In this document: piece after piece, positions 53,400 through 62,157 of the stretch
How the letters are laid out: the number at the start of each line of letters is the position of its first letter
How positions within the stretch are numbered: position 1 is the stretch's first letter
DNA from: Acetobacteraceae bacterium H6797
GTDB taxonomy: Bacteria > Pseudomonadota > Alphaproteobacteria > Acetobacterales > Acetobacteraceae
DNA length: 64,000 nt
Assembly (NCBI GenBank): GCA_015223225.1
Contig: JADFCQ010000001.1
Span: forward strand, 124,001 to 188,000
Direction of reading: 5' to 3'
The notes under the pieces: model-generated
Databases searched by the model: none
Told to the model about the DNA's origin: nothing
Seen by the model: only the letters and a program-made list of their open reading frames with translations
Made by a program: the position numbers and the translations under genes

Positions 53400-53425
53400 G
53401 GCATAGGTCTCCAAGGAGTTCTGGT

Positions 53426-54277
53426 TCAGCCCTTGAGGCCGGTTGAAGCGATGCCCTCGACGAAACGTCGCTGGGCGAAGAGAAAGGCGGCGACGAGAGG
53501 CGCGGTCATGATCACGGCGGAGGCCATGAGCGCGCCGAAATCATCGCCCGCCTCATCGGAGCGGAAGAACATGACGCCGAGCGCGGGCGTCGCATGGCTC
53601 GGGCCATTGGCAACGATGAGCGGCCAGAAAAGGTCGTTCCAATGCGCGACGACGGAGAAGATCGCGAAGGCCGTGGCGGCGGGCCAGGCATTCGGCAGCA
53701 CCACGCGCCAGACGATGGCGAGTTCCGACATGCCGTCGAGCCGCGCGGCGTGGATCAAGTCGTCAGGCAAGGATTTGAAGAACTGCCGGAACAGGAAGAT
53801 CGCGAAGACCGAAATGGTCGAGGGCGCGATCAGCGCGGTGTAGGTGTTCAGCATGCCGATTTGGCTGAAGCCGACATAGAGCGGCAGCGCCTGCACATGC
53901 GGCGGCACGAGAAGGCCCAGCATGACGGCGCCGAAGACAAGCTCCCTCCCCTTGAAGCGCAGCTTGGCGAGCGCATAGCCGGCCGGCACCGCGAAGAGGA
54001 TCTGGAAGAAGAGAATGCCGCCGCAGACGATCACGCCGTTGAGCAGGTAACGGCCGACGGGGATGCGGTCGAAAACCTTGCCGTAATTCTCGATGCCATA
54101 GAAATGCTGCGGCCAGAGCGAGAGCGAGGCGCGGAAGATCTCGTCCAGCGGCTTCACGCTGGCGGCGACCATCCAGATATAGGGCATCAGCATGATGATG
54201 CCTGCGATGGTCAGCAGCAGCAGGCGCGGCATATCGGCGAGGAAGCCGCGCGGGCCGGCGATGGCGCGGTCAGACAT
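53426..54277 (-). CDS. ABC sugar/glycerophosphate permease (UgpE/MalG-like)
   Basis: A 283-residue inner-membrane permease with six membrane segments (first LLLLTIAGIIMLMPYIWMVAASVK). The coupling EAA loop reads SLPDDLIHAARLDGMSELAIVWRVVLPNAWPA, matching the EAA---G---------I-LP consensus with the Gly in DGM. The ending RRFVEGIASTGLKG is the MalG/UgpE signature. It pairs with the UgpA-like permease, whose gene overlaps its start by eight bases. Confidence 0.9.
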   Translation of the reverse strand: MSDRAIAGPRGFLADMPRLLLLTIAGIIMLMPYIWMVAASVKPLDEIFRASLSLWPQHFYGIENYGKVFDRIPVGRYLLNGVIVCGGILFFQILFAVPAGYALAKLRFKGRELVFGAVMLGLLVPPHVQALPLYVGFSQIGMLNTYTALIAPSTISVFAIFLFRQFFKSLPDDLIHAARLDGMSELAIVWRVVLPNAWPAATAFAIFSVVAHWNDLFWPLIVANGPSHATPALGVMFFRSDEAGDDFGALMASAVIMTAPLVAAFLFAQRRFVEGIASTGLKG

Positions 54278-55175
54278 AATGCACCCGCTTGTCGAGAACC
54301 TTGGTCTGCAGCCACATCAGCGCGAGCACGATGGCGAGGAAGACCAGGGTGATGGCGGCGGAATAGCCGATGCGGAAATAGGTGAAGCCCTCTTCGTACA
54401 TCGTATAGAGCAGCACCTGGGACGCCTTGTTCGGCCCGCCCTGAGTCAGCACCGCGACCGTGTCGAAGACGCGGACGGAGCGGATCATGGTGATGGTCAG
54501 CACGAAGAGCGTCGTCGGCCCCAGCATCGGCCAGGTGACGAGGCGGAAGCGCTCCCAGGCGGAAGGCACGCCATCGACCTCGGCGGCCGAATAAAGCTCG
54601 CGCGGAATGGCGGTGAGGCCCGCGAGGAAGAGCACGAGGTTGAAGCCCAGATTCTCCCAGATGCCGATGGCGGCGAGCGAGAGCAGCACCGTGTCGGAAG
54701 AGGAGAGCCAAGCCGGGCCGTTGAGCCCGATCTCGCGCAGCATGGCGTTCAGCGGCCCGATGGTCGGGTGCAGCAGATATTGCCAGGCCGCCGCCATGGC
54801 GACGGTGAGCGAGACGACGGGCAGGAAGAACACGGCGCGGAACAGCGTGCGCCCGCGCGTGCCCGCCTCGATCAGCAGGGCCAGCACCAAGGCGCCGATG
54901 ATGGAGCCCGGCGTGACCAGGCCGACATAGATGATCGTGTTGCGCAGCGACTGCATGAAGCCGCGATCGCTGAACAGCTCGGCGAAGTTGTCGAGCCCGA
55001 TCCACTGGAAGCCGTCGATGCCCAGCTCGAAATCGGTGAAGGCGAGCATCACCGTGGCCAGCGTCGGCAGCAGCAGCATCAGCACATAGGCGATGGCCGC
55101 CGGCAGGGTCAGCGCCCAGGCCGCGAGCGCCTCGCCCATCGAGGCGCGGCGCGCGGCCATGGAGGGCGCGTGCAT
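54270..55175 (-). CDS. ABC sugar/glycerophosphate permease (UgpA/MalF-like)
   Basis: A 301-residue six-helix permease. WALTLPAAIAYVLMLLLPTLATVMLAFTDFEL opens the membrane part; the EAA loop reads AIPRELYSAAEVDGVPSAWERFRLVTWPMLGPTTLF; TQGGPNKASQVLLYTMYEEGFTYFRIGYSAA is the C-terminal UgpA-type signature. The ATG at 55175 follows the UgpC-like stop by seven bases; the longer open frame lies inside that gene. Confidence 0.9.
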   Translation of the reverse strand: MHAPSMAARRASMGEALAAWALTLPAAIAYVLMLLLPTLATVMLAFTDFELGIDGFQWIGLDNFAELFSDRGFMQSLRNTIIYVGLVTPGSIIGALVLALLIEAGTRGRTLFRAVFFLPVVSLTVAMAAAWQYLLHPTIGPLNAMLREIGLNGPAWLSSSDTVLLSLAAIGIWENLGFNLVLFLAGLTAIPRELYSAAEVDGVPSAWERFRLVTWPMLGPTTLFVLTITMIRSVRVFDTVAVLTQGGPNKASQVLLYTMYEEGFTYFRIGYSAAITLVFLAIVLALMWLQTKVLDKRVHYV

Positions 55176-55182
55176 GGCGATG

Positions 55183-56331
55183 TCAGACAAGGGCCGGCGC
55201 CTCGGCGCGGATTTCGGCAATGGCGCGGATGCGCTTGCCATCGGCATCGAAGAGCAGCGCACGCGACGGGTCGAAGCCGAGATGGAAGGCCTCGCCCTGC
55301 TCCGGCAGACTCGCCGCGCGCTCGGGCGGCAGGCGGATGATCACCGCCTCCCCGCTCGCCTCATGGCGGGCATGGAGCAGCAGGCTCTCGCCGAGGAATT
55401 CCCGCGCTTCCATGCGCACAGGCAGGCCGGCGGCGGCGATCTGGAAATCCTCGGGCCGGATCGCCATGGTCACGGCGCCGGGGCGCAGCAGGCGCTGGCC
55501 GATGGAGACATCGCCGAGCCGCACCACGCCATCCTCCCCCGCTTCGGCGGGCAGCAGGTTGATGCGGGGCGAGCCGATGAAGGTGGCGACGCGGATATCG
55601 TCCGGATCGGCATAGATGGCCGTCGGCGTCGCGACCTGCAGCAGATGCCCGCCCTGCATGACCGCGACGCGGTCGGCCATGGTCAGGGCCTCGGACTGGT
55701 CATGCGTGACATAGAGCGTGGCCGCGCCCGCCCGGCGATGGATCTCCACGATCTCGCGCCGCGTCTGCACGCGCAGGCTGGCATCGAGGTTGGAGAGCGG
55801 CTCATCCATGAGAAAGGCCGCCGGGCGCCGCACGATGGAGCGCGCGAGCGCCACACGCTGCCGCTGGCCGCCCGAAAGCTGGCCGGGGCGACGGTCGAGC
55901 AGCTTGCCCAGGCCGAGGGATTCGGCCGCCACGCGCACCTCTTCCGCGATGGCTGCGCGCTGCTGGCCGGTGCCGGGCAGGATGCCGCCGACGAGCGGCA
56001 GGCGTTGCCAGGTATTCAGCCGGCGCATGGCCAGCGGCACCGCGATATTCTCGGCGACCGTCAGATGCGGATAGAGCGCGTAGGACTGGAAAACCATGGC
56101 CACATCGCGCTCCGCCGGGCGGAGGCGCGTGGTGTCGCGGCCGTTGATACGCAGAATGCCGTGGTCGGGGTGTTCGATCCCGGCGACGATACGCATGAGC
56201 GTGGACTTGCCGCAGCCCGAAGGGCCCACGAGCGCCACGAATTCACCGGCGGCCACTTCCAGCGAAATGCTGTGCAGCACCCGCGTGCCGCCGAAGGACT
56301 TACCGATCGATTGAAGGCTGATGCCGGACAA
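55183..56331 (-). CDS. ABC sugar/glycerophosphate ATPase (UgpC/MalK-like)
   Basis: A 382-residue ATPase with Walker A GPSGCGKST (about residue 37), Q-loop VFQSYALYPHLTV, signature LSGGQRQRVALARSI, Walker B AFLMDEPLSNLDA and the switch His in YVTHDQSEA. A C-terminal OB-type regulatory domain (MAIRPEDFQI, LLHARHEASG) is present. Between the Q-loop and signature it carries about 18 extra residues relative to usual UgpC (NTWQRLPLVGGILPGTGQQR), an oddity of unknown effect. It is the first gene of the leftward operon. Confidence 0.9.
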   Translation of the reverse strand: MSGISLQSIGKSFGGTRVLHSISLEVAAGEFVALVGPSGCGKSTLMRIVAGIEHPDHGILRINGRDTTRLRPAERDVAMVFQSYALYPHLTVAENIAVPLAMRRLNTWQRLPLVGGILPGTGQQRAAIAEEVRVAAESLGLGKLLDRRPGQLSGGQRQRVALARSIVRRPAAFLMDEPLSNLDASLRVQTRREIVEIHRRAGAATLYVTHDQSEALTMADRVAVMQGGHLLQVATPTAIYADPDDIRVATFIGSPRINLLPAEAGEDGVVRLGDVSIGQRLLRPGAVTMAIRPEDFQIAAAGLPVRMEAREFLGESLLLHARHEASGEAVIIRLPPERAASLPEQGEAFHLGFDPSRALLFDADGKRIRAIAEIRAEAPALV

Positions 56332-56420
56332 AAGCGAAAGCTCCGCACCCTTGTGATGGGCGCGGGGCTTAGCGCAGGACCATGACAGTCCCGTTCAGGA
56401 ATGATGACAGTTAGTTGTCG

Positions 56421-56511
56421 TTTGGCTCGCGTCCGCGAGCGGGGTCCTTTGGCTCGCGTCCGCGAGCGGGGTCCTTTGGCTCGCGTCCGCGAGCGGGGTC
56501 GCTTGGCTCGC
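56421..56511. repeat. 27-bp tandem repeat, three copies plus a partial
   Basis: Units at 56421-56447, 56448-56474 and 56475-56501 are identical but for the last base of the third; a partial fourth runs 56502-56511. Each unit contains GCTCGCGTCCGCGAGC, a seven-base inverted repeat with two central bases, so the array can form a row of hairpins. Because 27 is divisible by three, open frames run through it on both strands, but none has a gene-like context. It lies in the 258-base gap between the M81 gene end and the UgpC-like start. Confidence 0.85.
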
Positions 56512-56589
56512 AGCAGCCGCAATGGCTAGACGAGAACGCGCCTCCGGCGTGGCCTTTCCTGCAACGTTCCTCATTCACCGCGACGAACC

Positions 56590-58086
56590 TCACCCCGGTT
56601 CGAAATCCGCCGCCCCATAGGGGTAGAAGCCGTGGATATCGAGGTTCTCGTAAGGCAGCGCATCGAGCCGGACCGTGCCCAGGAAGGGCTCGTCGGGCTC
56701 GACCAGCAGGATGGTCCGCGCGAAGCCGCTATCGTCGAAGCCCCGGCGGAAATGCACGCGGGATTTGATGGCGATGACGTCGAAATCCTCCGGGCTCAGC
56801 CCGAGCGCCCATAGTTCGGCGGGCTCGATGATCTGCGCCAGGAATGGGCTGATCACCACGACATTGCCATCGCCGAAGCCCACCAGCAGCCATTGCTGGC
56901 CACCGCCCATGGCGCGGGGCGTGCTGGCGGTCGAGATGCGCAGGATGGTGCCCGTGATGCGCACCGGCTCGCCCGCCGAAGGATCGGCCTTGCCGCCGAT
57001 TTCCATGTCGAAGGGATCGCCCGGCTGCGCATCGCCATCGATCGCCGCCTGGACCGCCTCGGGCGAGGCGATGGTCGCGATCAGCGTGCGCGTCAGCCCC
57101 TGCTCGATGATCTCGCGCAGCAGCCAGGTGGCATAGCCCGAGCGGTCGCTATGGTCGCAGAGCACGACGGGCGTATGCCGCGCCGCCACGGCCTCGCGCG
57201 CCATGGTCACGCCCGGGCCCATGTGATGCACCTTGGTGGAGTAGAGCAGTTCCTCGCGCTTGCGCCAGGCGAAGTCGGCCATGTCCTTCGCGACCTTCTC
57301 GGCCAGGGCCCGGTCGCCATTGCTGATGACCTGGAAGGTCATGCCCGCATCCGGCACATCCGCCCAGGGGAAGCCGAAGAAGACGTTGACGAAGAGATCC
57401 GGCTCCCGCGCCTCCCAGGTCAGCGCCCGCTGGATGAGATCCGACCAAGGCGAGGCGCCGGTCCATTGCACGCCGGTGGGCGAGATGATCGGCAGCTTGA
57501 GCGTGACATGGGCCGGCTTGAACTGGCCGCGAATGCCGCGCACGAGGTTGCGCGCCGCGCGCTGCCCCTGAAGATGCATGTCGTAATGCGGATAGTATTT
57601 CACCGCGAAGCCCATATCGGCATGGCGGAGGAATTCCTCGTCCTCATTGCCATGCGGATCGAAGGTCGCGGCGATCACGGCCTTGGGCCCGACCTCGGCG
57701 CGCACGCGGCGGGCGATATCGGCTTCGGGCCGGGGCACGCCGCGCACCGCCATGGCGCCGTGCAGGCAGAGATAGACGCCGTCGAAAGGCCCCTTGGCGC
57801 GCAGTTCGGTGATCATCCGGCCGAGGAAATGCTCATAGGCCTGCTGCGTCACCCAGCCCGAGCCGGAGCCCGTCTTCGGCCAGAGCGGGCTTTCGATGCC
57901 GACCAGTTCCACGCCGTCGAATTCGCGGGCCACCTGCACGAAGCCGCCCATATAGCCCTTGGGGTCGGTGGCCAGCAGCGCCTCGCCGCCCACCGGAGAG
58001 CCCTGATAGATGAAATCCTCGAGCTGCGTGTCGTAGGGGAGGAAGGTGACGGTCTCGTGGGAGAACTGGAGGACGGCGATGCGCAT
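56590..58086 (-). CDS. M81-family metallopeptidase (MlrC-like)
   Basis: A 498-residue protein: RIAVLQFSHETVTFLPY at the start, FDGVYLCLHGAMAV, ATFDPHGNEDEEFLRHADMGFAVKYYPHYDMHLQG with metal-ligand candidates, VVLCDHSDRSGYATWLLREI and the C-terminal FDVIAIKSRVHFRRGFDD, all typical of the M81 family named after microcystinase. Most members act on unknown small amides or cyclic peptides and lie next to dipeptide-type binding proteins, as here. A hairpin separates it from the hydrolase gene upstream, so it may be its own transcript. Confidence 0.88.
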   Translation of the reverse strand: MRIAVLQFSHETVTFLPYDTQLEDFIYQGSPVGGEALLATDPKGYMGGFVQVAREFDGVELVGIESPLWPKTGSGSGWVTQQAYEHFLGRMITELRAKGPFDGVYLCLHGAMAVRGVPRPEADIARRVRAEVGPKAVIAATFDPHGNEDEEFLRHADMGFAVKYYPHYDMHLQGQRAARNLVRGIRGQFKPAHVTLKLPIISPTGVQWTGASPWSDLIQRALTWEAREPDLFVNVFFGFPWADVPDAGMTFQVISNGDRALAEKVAKDMADFAWRKREELLYSTKVHHMGPGVTMAREAVAARHTPVVLCDHSDRSGYATWLLREIIEQGLTRTLIATIASPEAVQAAIDGDAQPGDPFDMEIGGKADPSAGEPVRITGTILRISTASTPRAMGGGQQWLLVGFGDGNVVVISPFLAQIIEPAELWALGLSPEDFDVIAIKSRVHFRRGFDDSGFARTILLVEPDEPFLGTVRLDALPYENLDIHGFYPYGAADFEPG

Positions 58087-58179
58087 GGAGCTTTCCTCGG
58101 AAGGTCACTTGGCCCAGGGGGCCCTTGCCTTCCATCCATAAGCGCATGCGACCGCGACGCAAGCCGTGCCGGGGGCGCC

Positions 58180-58206
58180 GGCGGGAGAGGAGCCCCCTCC
58201 CCCGCC
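58180..58206. terminator. GC-rich hairpin between hydrolase and M81 genes
   Basis: GGCGGG, one mismatch, GAG pair with CTC, one base, CCCGCC around a seven-base loop, 10-36 bases downstream of the leftward hydrolase stop. No T-run follows. It may attenuate read-through into the M81 gene. Confidence 0.35.
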
Positions 58207-58215
58207 ACGTTGACG

Positions 58216-59112
58216 CTAGAGAGCGCCGGACTTCACCCCACCCCATTCGGCCAACACAGCATCGGAGGGCATCACGCCCTCGAACCACAGGCTCGCCGTG
58301 GCGCGGGACATGGCAGCGCCGTCATGGCCGATATGGGGCACCGTCTGAAGCCGCCAGTTGCAGGCGACACCGCGGCGCGCGGCCTCGGCACGCCCGGCGG
58401 CCAGGTAGTTATGCGCGCGGGCGAAGCGATGCGGGCCCTGCGCCACGGCCTGCGGCTGCGCCGGCAGGCTCGGGCCGCTGGTCTCGATATCCTTCTCGCC
58501 GGCCATGATCAGCAGCGGATAGGCGAGCAGCGCCAATAGCTCCTTCTCGCCCAGGCCGATGCCGCCCATGCCTTCGGGGAAGTTCCGCTCCAGCGTCGGC
58601 AGCGTGTACCAGCCGGGATTGCCGATCGCGATGGCCTCGAAGATATCCAGCGGCTGGGTCGCGGCCATGCGATGGCCGAACTGCCCGCCGGCGGAATGGC
58701 CGAAGAAGAAGGCCTTCTCCCGCGTGGTGACGCCCGCCTCGCGCAGCATCGCGAAAAGCCGGCCAGGCACCGCATAGCCCCATTTTTCGCGCGGCCGGAG
58801 GCTGCCATCGGCGCCGATCACATGGCCGTTGTTGTAGACCTCGGCGCCCGGATATTCGTCATTGCCGTAATTCGGGGCGATGATGAGCAGCCCGTGCTTC
58901 TCGGCGGCCTCGACCCAGAAGTCGCGATATTCGTCGCCATTGCGGTTCATGCCGTGCTGCACGAAGACCGCCGGCTTACCGGGCGCGTAGCCCGTGGCGC
59001 GATAGGTGTGGATCACCAGCGGGCGGGTCGGATCGCCCGCCTCGTCGATGAAGGGAATGGCCTGCTTGCCCGGCTTGGCCAGGGCGGTGGCGAGGGTCTG
59101 GACGAAGCTCAT
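58216..59112 (-). CDS. Alpha/beta hydrolase, poly-hydroxybutyrate-depolymerase-like
   Basis: A 298-residue hydrolase from the ATG at 59112 (the longer frame lies in the neighbouring gene). TYRATGYAPGKPAVFVQHGMNRNGDEYRDFWVEAAEKHGLLIIAPNYG is the strand-turn with the oxyanion region; FFGHSAGGQFGHRMAA is the nucleophile elbow; LIMAGEKDIETSG holds the acid and VPHIGHDGAAM the His. No signal peptide, so cytoplasmic. It is 7 bases after the family-5 binding protein gene and may process the imported compound. Confidence 0.82.
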   Translation of the reverse strand: MSFVQTLATALAKPGKQAIPFIDEAGDPTRPLVIHTYRATGYAPGKPAVFVQHGMNRNGDEYRDFWVEAAEKHGLLIIAPNYGNDEYPGAEVYNNGHVIGADGSLRPREKWGYAVPGRLFAMLREAGVTTREKAFFFGHSAGGQFGHRMAATQPLDIFEAIAIGNPGWYTLPTLERNFPEGMGGIGLGEKELLALLAYPLLIMAGEKDIETSGPSLPAQPQAVAQGPHRFARAHNYLAAGRAEAARRGVACNWRLQTVPHIGHDGAAMSRATASLWFEGVMPSDAVLAEWGGVKSGAL

Positions 59113-59119
59113 CGTGGCC

Positions 59120-60754
59120 TCACTGCGCGGGACGGATGTCGGGGGCATAGGTCGTCTGGTCCACGCGGCCGCCATAGGCGAGGCCCTTGCGGAAGGCCCA
59201 GACCGCGCTCTCGTAATGCACCGGGATGATCGGCATCTGCTCGAGCCCGATCCGCCCCGCCTCGCGCAGCAACTCCATCCGCCGGGCCTCGTCCATGGTG
59301 GTATTGGCCGCACCGGCCGCCTCGTCGAAGGGCCTATAGCTCCAGCCGCCGTAATTGCTGGTGCCGATACCGGCCTTGGAATCGGTGGTCAGCATCCAGA
59401 TGCGGAAGAAGGCCAGCGTCTCGGGCGCATCCGCACCCCAGCCGCCCATGGAGGCGGAGAATTCACGTTTGCCGCGGCGGCCGAAATAGACCGAGCTGGG
59501 CATGGCATCGACCTCGACCTTCACGCCGATGCGTTGCCAGAACTGGGCCAGGACCTGGGCCAGGCGCGCATCGTTGATGTAGCGGTTGTTGGTCGAATGG
59601 AAGGTCATGCTGAAGCCGTCGGGGTAGCCGGCCTCCTTCAGCAATTCCTTCGCCTTGGCGGGGTCATAGGGCAGCACGGGCAGGCCGGGGATGGTGCCGC
59701 CCATGCCATCGGGCAGGAATTGCGCGGCCGGCAGCGCGAGCCCGTCCATCACGCGGCTCTCGATGGCCTTGCGGTCGATCGCCATGGACAGCGCCTGGCG
59801 CACGCGCACGTCCTGCAGCGGGTTGGGGCCCTGGCCGCCATTGACGAAGGGCGACGGGCTGCGGGCCGTATCGAGCTGGACGAAGATCATCCGCGTCGTC
59901 GGCTTGGAGGCGATGGCGAAATTCGGGTTCTGGCGCAGCTTCGGCAGATCGCCCGTGGCGGGGCTCTCGATCATGTCGAAATCGCCCGCCAATAGCCCCG
60001 CCATGCGGGGGCCGGCGGCGGTGACGGGGGTGAGCTTCACGCTCTCCCAGGCCGGCTTCGGGCCCCAATAGGCGTCGTTGCGGACCAGCTCGGTCGTCGC
60101 GTTGCGGCTGTAGCTGCGGAGCTTGTAGGGGCCGGTGCCGATGGCCGCCGAGCCGTCATTGAATTGCGAGGCCGTGGGCCAGGGGCCGGCATAACCGCAA
60201 TCCTCGCCCTTGGCGAAGTCGAGCGGGGCATTGTTGATCAGCGAGCGCGGCAGCAGCGGCAGATTGGCGAGGTCGCTGAGGAAGAGCGGCTCGGGCTCCT
60301 TCGTCGTGATGCGGATGCTGTCCTCGCCCAGCACCTCGACCTTCGCGATGCGCCGGATGATGCGCGAATAGGACTGGACGACCTCGTCCTTGTTGTTCAA
60401 TGCGCGGCAGAAGGTGAAGAGCACGTCCGGCGCGCCGAAGGCCTGGCCGTTATGGAAGGTCACGCCCTGGCGCAGCTTGAAGACCCAGGCGAGATCGCTC
60501 TCGCGGCTCCAGCTCGTGGCGAGGCCCGGTTTGAGCGCGAAATCGGCATCGTTCTCGATCAGGGCTTCGAAGATATGATGACGGAGCGTGCTGTTCATCG
60601 TCATCGAATAGTTCAGCGGGTCCGCCGAGGTGGTTTCGGCCGAGAGCGCGACCCGGAGCGTCTGCGCGCTCGCGGGCAGGCTGGCGGCGCCGAGGGCGAG
60701 GGCCATGGCGGGCAGCAGCGCGCGCCGGGCGATAGTGGCGATGGGGCCGGTCAT
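59120..60754 (-). CDS. ABC transporter substrate-binding protein, family 5
   Basis: A 544-residue periplasmic protein with signal peptide ARRALLPAMALALGAASLPASAQT and the SBP_bac_5 landmarks LNYSMTMNSTLRHHIFEALIE, LKPGLATSWSRESDLAWVFKLRQGVTFHNGQAF, AAIGTGPYKLRSY and VRVRQALSMAIDRKAIE-like region. It binds a peptide or related solute. The matching permease and ATPase genes are not in view; they may lie right of the window. It is grouped with M81 peptidases, a flavin monooxygenase and a DadA-like protein. Confidence 0.88.
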   Translation of the reverse strand: MTGPIATIARRALLPAMALALGAASLPASAQTLRVALSAETTSADPLNYSMTMNSTLRHHIFEALIENDADFALKPGLATSWSRESDLAWVFKLRQGVTFHNGQAFGAPDVLFTFCRALNNKDEVVQSYSRIIRRIAKVEVLGEDSIRITTKEPEPLFLSDLANLPLLPRSLINNAPLDFAKGEDCGYAGPWPTASQFNDGSAAIGTGPYKLRSYSRNATTELVRNDAYWGPKPAWESVKLTPVTAAGPRMAGLLAGDFDMIESPATGDLPKLRQNPNFAIASKPTTRMIFVQLDTARSPSPFVNGGQGPNPLQDVRVRQALSMAIDRKAIESRVMDGLALPAAQFLPDGMGGTIPGLPVLPYDPAKAKELLKEAGYPDGFSMTFHSTNNRYINDARLAQVLAQFWQRIGVKVEVDAMPSSVYFGRRGKREFSASMGGWGADAPETLAFFRIWMLTTDSKAGIGTSNYGGWSYRPFDEAAGAANTTMDEARRMELLREAGRIGLEQMPIIPVHYESAVWAFRKGLAYGGRVDQTTYAPDIRPAQ

Positions 60755-60823
60755 TCAGGAGTCTCCTTCAACCGGCAGCAGAAACACCCGCCGAGGCCCG
60801 AAGGCAAGCCGGGCCGGCTCTCG

Positions 60824-62146
60824 TTACCGCGCCGGATGGGGCGGCCGGGCCAGGCCCAGATTCTCCCTCAGGCTGCTGCCCGAATAGGCGCTGCGCATCA
60901 GGCCGCGGCGCTGCAACTCGGGGACGACCTTGGCGATGAAGGCCTCCATGTCGCGCGGCAGGAGGTTGAAGAGCAGCATGAACCCGTCGCAGGCCCCGCC
61001 TTCGAACCAGGCCTGCATGGTATCGGCGATATCCTTCGGCGTGCCGCGCAGCGTGCGGTTGCCGCGTTCGTAGCGCAGGTAGAGCTGCCGCAGCGTCAGC
61101 CCCTCGCGGATCATGCCGGTGATGTGGTCGAAATAGGCCTTGTGGAAATTGGCCTGTTTCGGGATGCGATCCTCGGGAATGGGCTGGTCAAGATCCAGGC
61201 CCGACAGATCCGCCTCCAGGTCCATCGCCAGCCGTCCGACGCCGACATCGGGGTGGATGAGCGCCTGAAGCTCCTGGTGCATATCCTCCGCCTCTTGCGC
61301 GCTATCGGCGACCAGCACGGGCAGGCCGGCCAGCACCTTCAGCTCGCCCGGCTCGCGGCCGAAGCGGGCCATGCGGGATTTGAGGTCGTCATGGAAATGC
61401 TTCGCCGCCTCGGGCGTCGGCTCGGAGGAGAAGACCACCTCCGCCGTCTCGGCCGCGAAGTCCTTGCCCGTGTCGGAAGCCCCCGCCTGGATGATGACCG
61501 GATGGCCCTGCGGCGCGCGGGCGATGTTCAGCGCGCCATGGACGCGGAAATGCGCGCCCTCATGCTGCACCGGATGCTGTTTCAAGGGGTCAAGGAAAAG
61601 GCCCGCCTCCTTGTCGCGGATGAAGGCCTCATCCTCCCAGCTATCCCAGAGCCCCTTCACCACCTGCACGAATTCCCGCGCGCGGGCATAGCGCTCGGCA
61701 TGGGGCGGCAGGCGGTCGAGGCCGAAATTCCGCGCGGCGAAATCATTGGCCGAGGTCACCACATTCCAGGCCGCGCGGCCGTGGCTGATATGGTCGAGCG
61801 AGGCGAATTGGCGGGCGATGTTATAGGGCTCGGCGAAGCTGGTGCTGGCCGTGCCGCCGAGCCCGATATGCCGCGTGGCCCCCGCGATGGCCGAAAGCAG
61901 CGTGATGGGCTCGAAGACATTCATGAAAAGCGGCGCGCGGGCGAAGGTCTGGAGCCCGCTGGTCCGCGCCGCCGGGGTATCGGCGATGAAGAAGAGGTCG
62001 AAGAACCCCTTTTCCGCCAGTTGCGCGAGGCCGCGATAATAGTCGATATCGGTCGAGCCATCCGCCCTTGCATCGGGATGCCGCCAGGAAGCGGGATGGT
62101 AGCCGGTCGGATGAACCAGGGTGGCGAGCGCCATGTGACGAGGCAT
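60824..62146 (-). CDS. LLM-class FMN-dependent monooxygenase (NtaA/DszA-like)
   Basis: A 440-residue TIM-barrel flavoprotein. LATLVHPTGYHPASWRHPDA, YYRGLAQLAEKGFFDLFFIADTP, ITLLSAIAGATRHIGLGGTASTSFAEPYNIARQFASLDHISHGRAAWNVVTS (family-typical pieces) and FVQVVKGLWDSWED match the NtaA/SnaA/DszA branch, which oxidises chelators, dialkyl sulfides or streptogramins with reduced FMN. A flavin reductase is not nearby. It is 11 bases behind the DadA-like gene, thus the same transcript. Confidence 0.87.
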   Translation of the reverse strand: MPRHMALATLVHPTGYHPASWRHPDARADGSTDIDYYRGLAQLAEKGFFDLFFIADTPAARTSGLQTFARAPLFMNVFEPITLLSAIAGATRHIGLGGTASTSFAEPYNIARQFASLDHISHGRAAWNVVTSANDFAARNFGLDRLPPHAERYARAREFVQVVKGLWDSWEDEAFIRDKEAGLFLDPLKQHPVQHEGAHFRVHGALNIARAPQGHPVIIQAGASDTGKDFAAETAEVVFSSEPTPEAAKHFHDDLKSRMARFGREPGELKVLAGLPVLVADSAQEAEDMHQELQALIHPDVGVGRLAMDLEADLSGLDLDQPIPEDRIPKQANFHKAYFDHITGMIREGLTLRQLYLRYERGNRTLRGTPKDIADTMQAWFEGGACDGFMLLFNLLPRDMEAFIAKVVPELQRRGLMRSAYSGSSLRENLGLARPPHPAR

Positions 62147-62157
62147 GGCGCCGGCCC

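Noticed and set aside
51375..53843. A rightward open frame of about 822 codons across the phosphoesterase and binding-protein genes
   Set aside because: Shadow of two motif-bearing leftward genes; composition is typical of antisense frames. The same applies to long frames at 3426-5411, 6035-8233, 8317-10182, 30740-33163, 45125-47416 and 60164-62179.
56421..56511. CRISPR array
   Set aside because: Units abut with no spacers and no cas genes are present.
56411..56593. A 60-codon frame through the tandem repeats encoding repeated DPARGREPK units
   Set aside because: Periodic only because the repeat is 27 bp; the other strand is equally open, and there is no ribosome-binding site or recognisable sequence.
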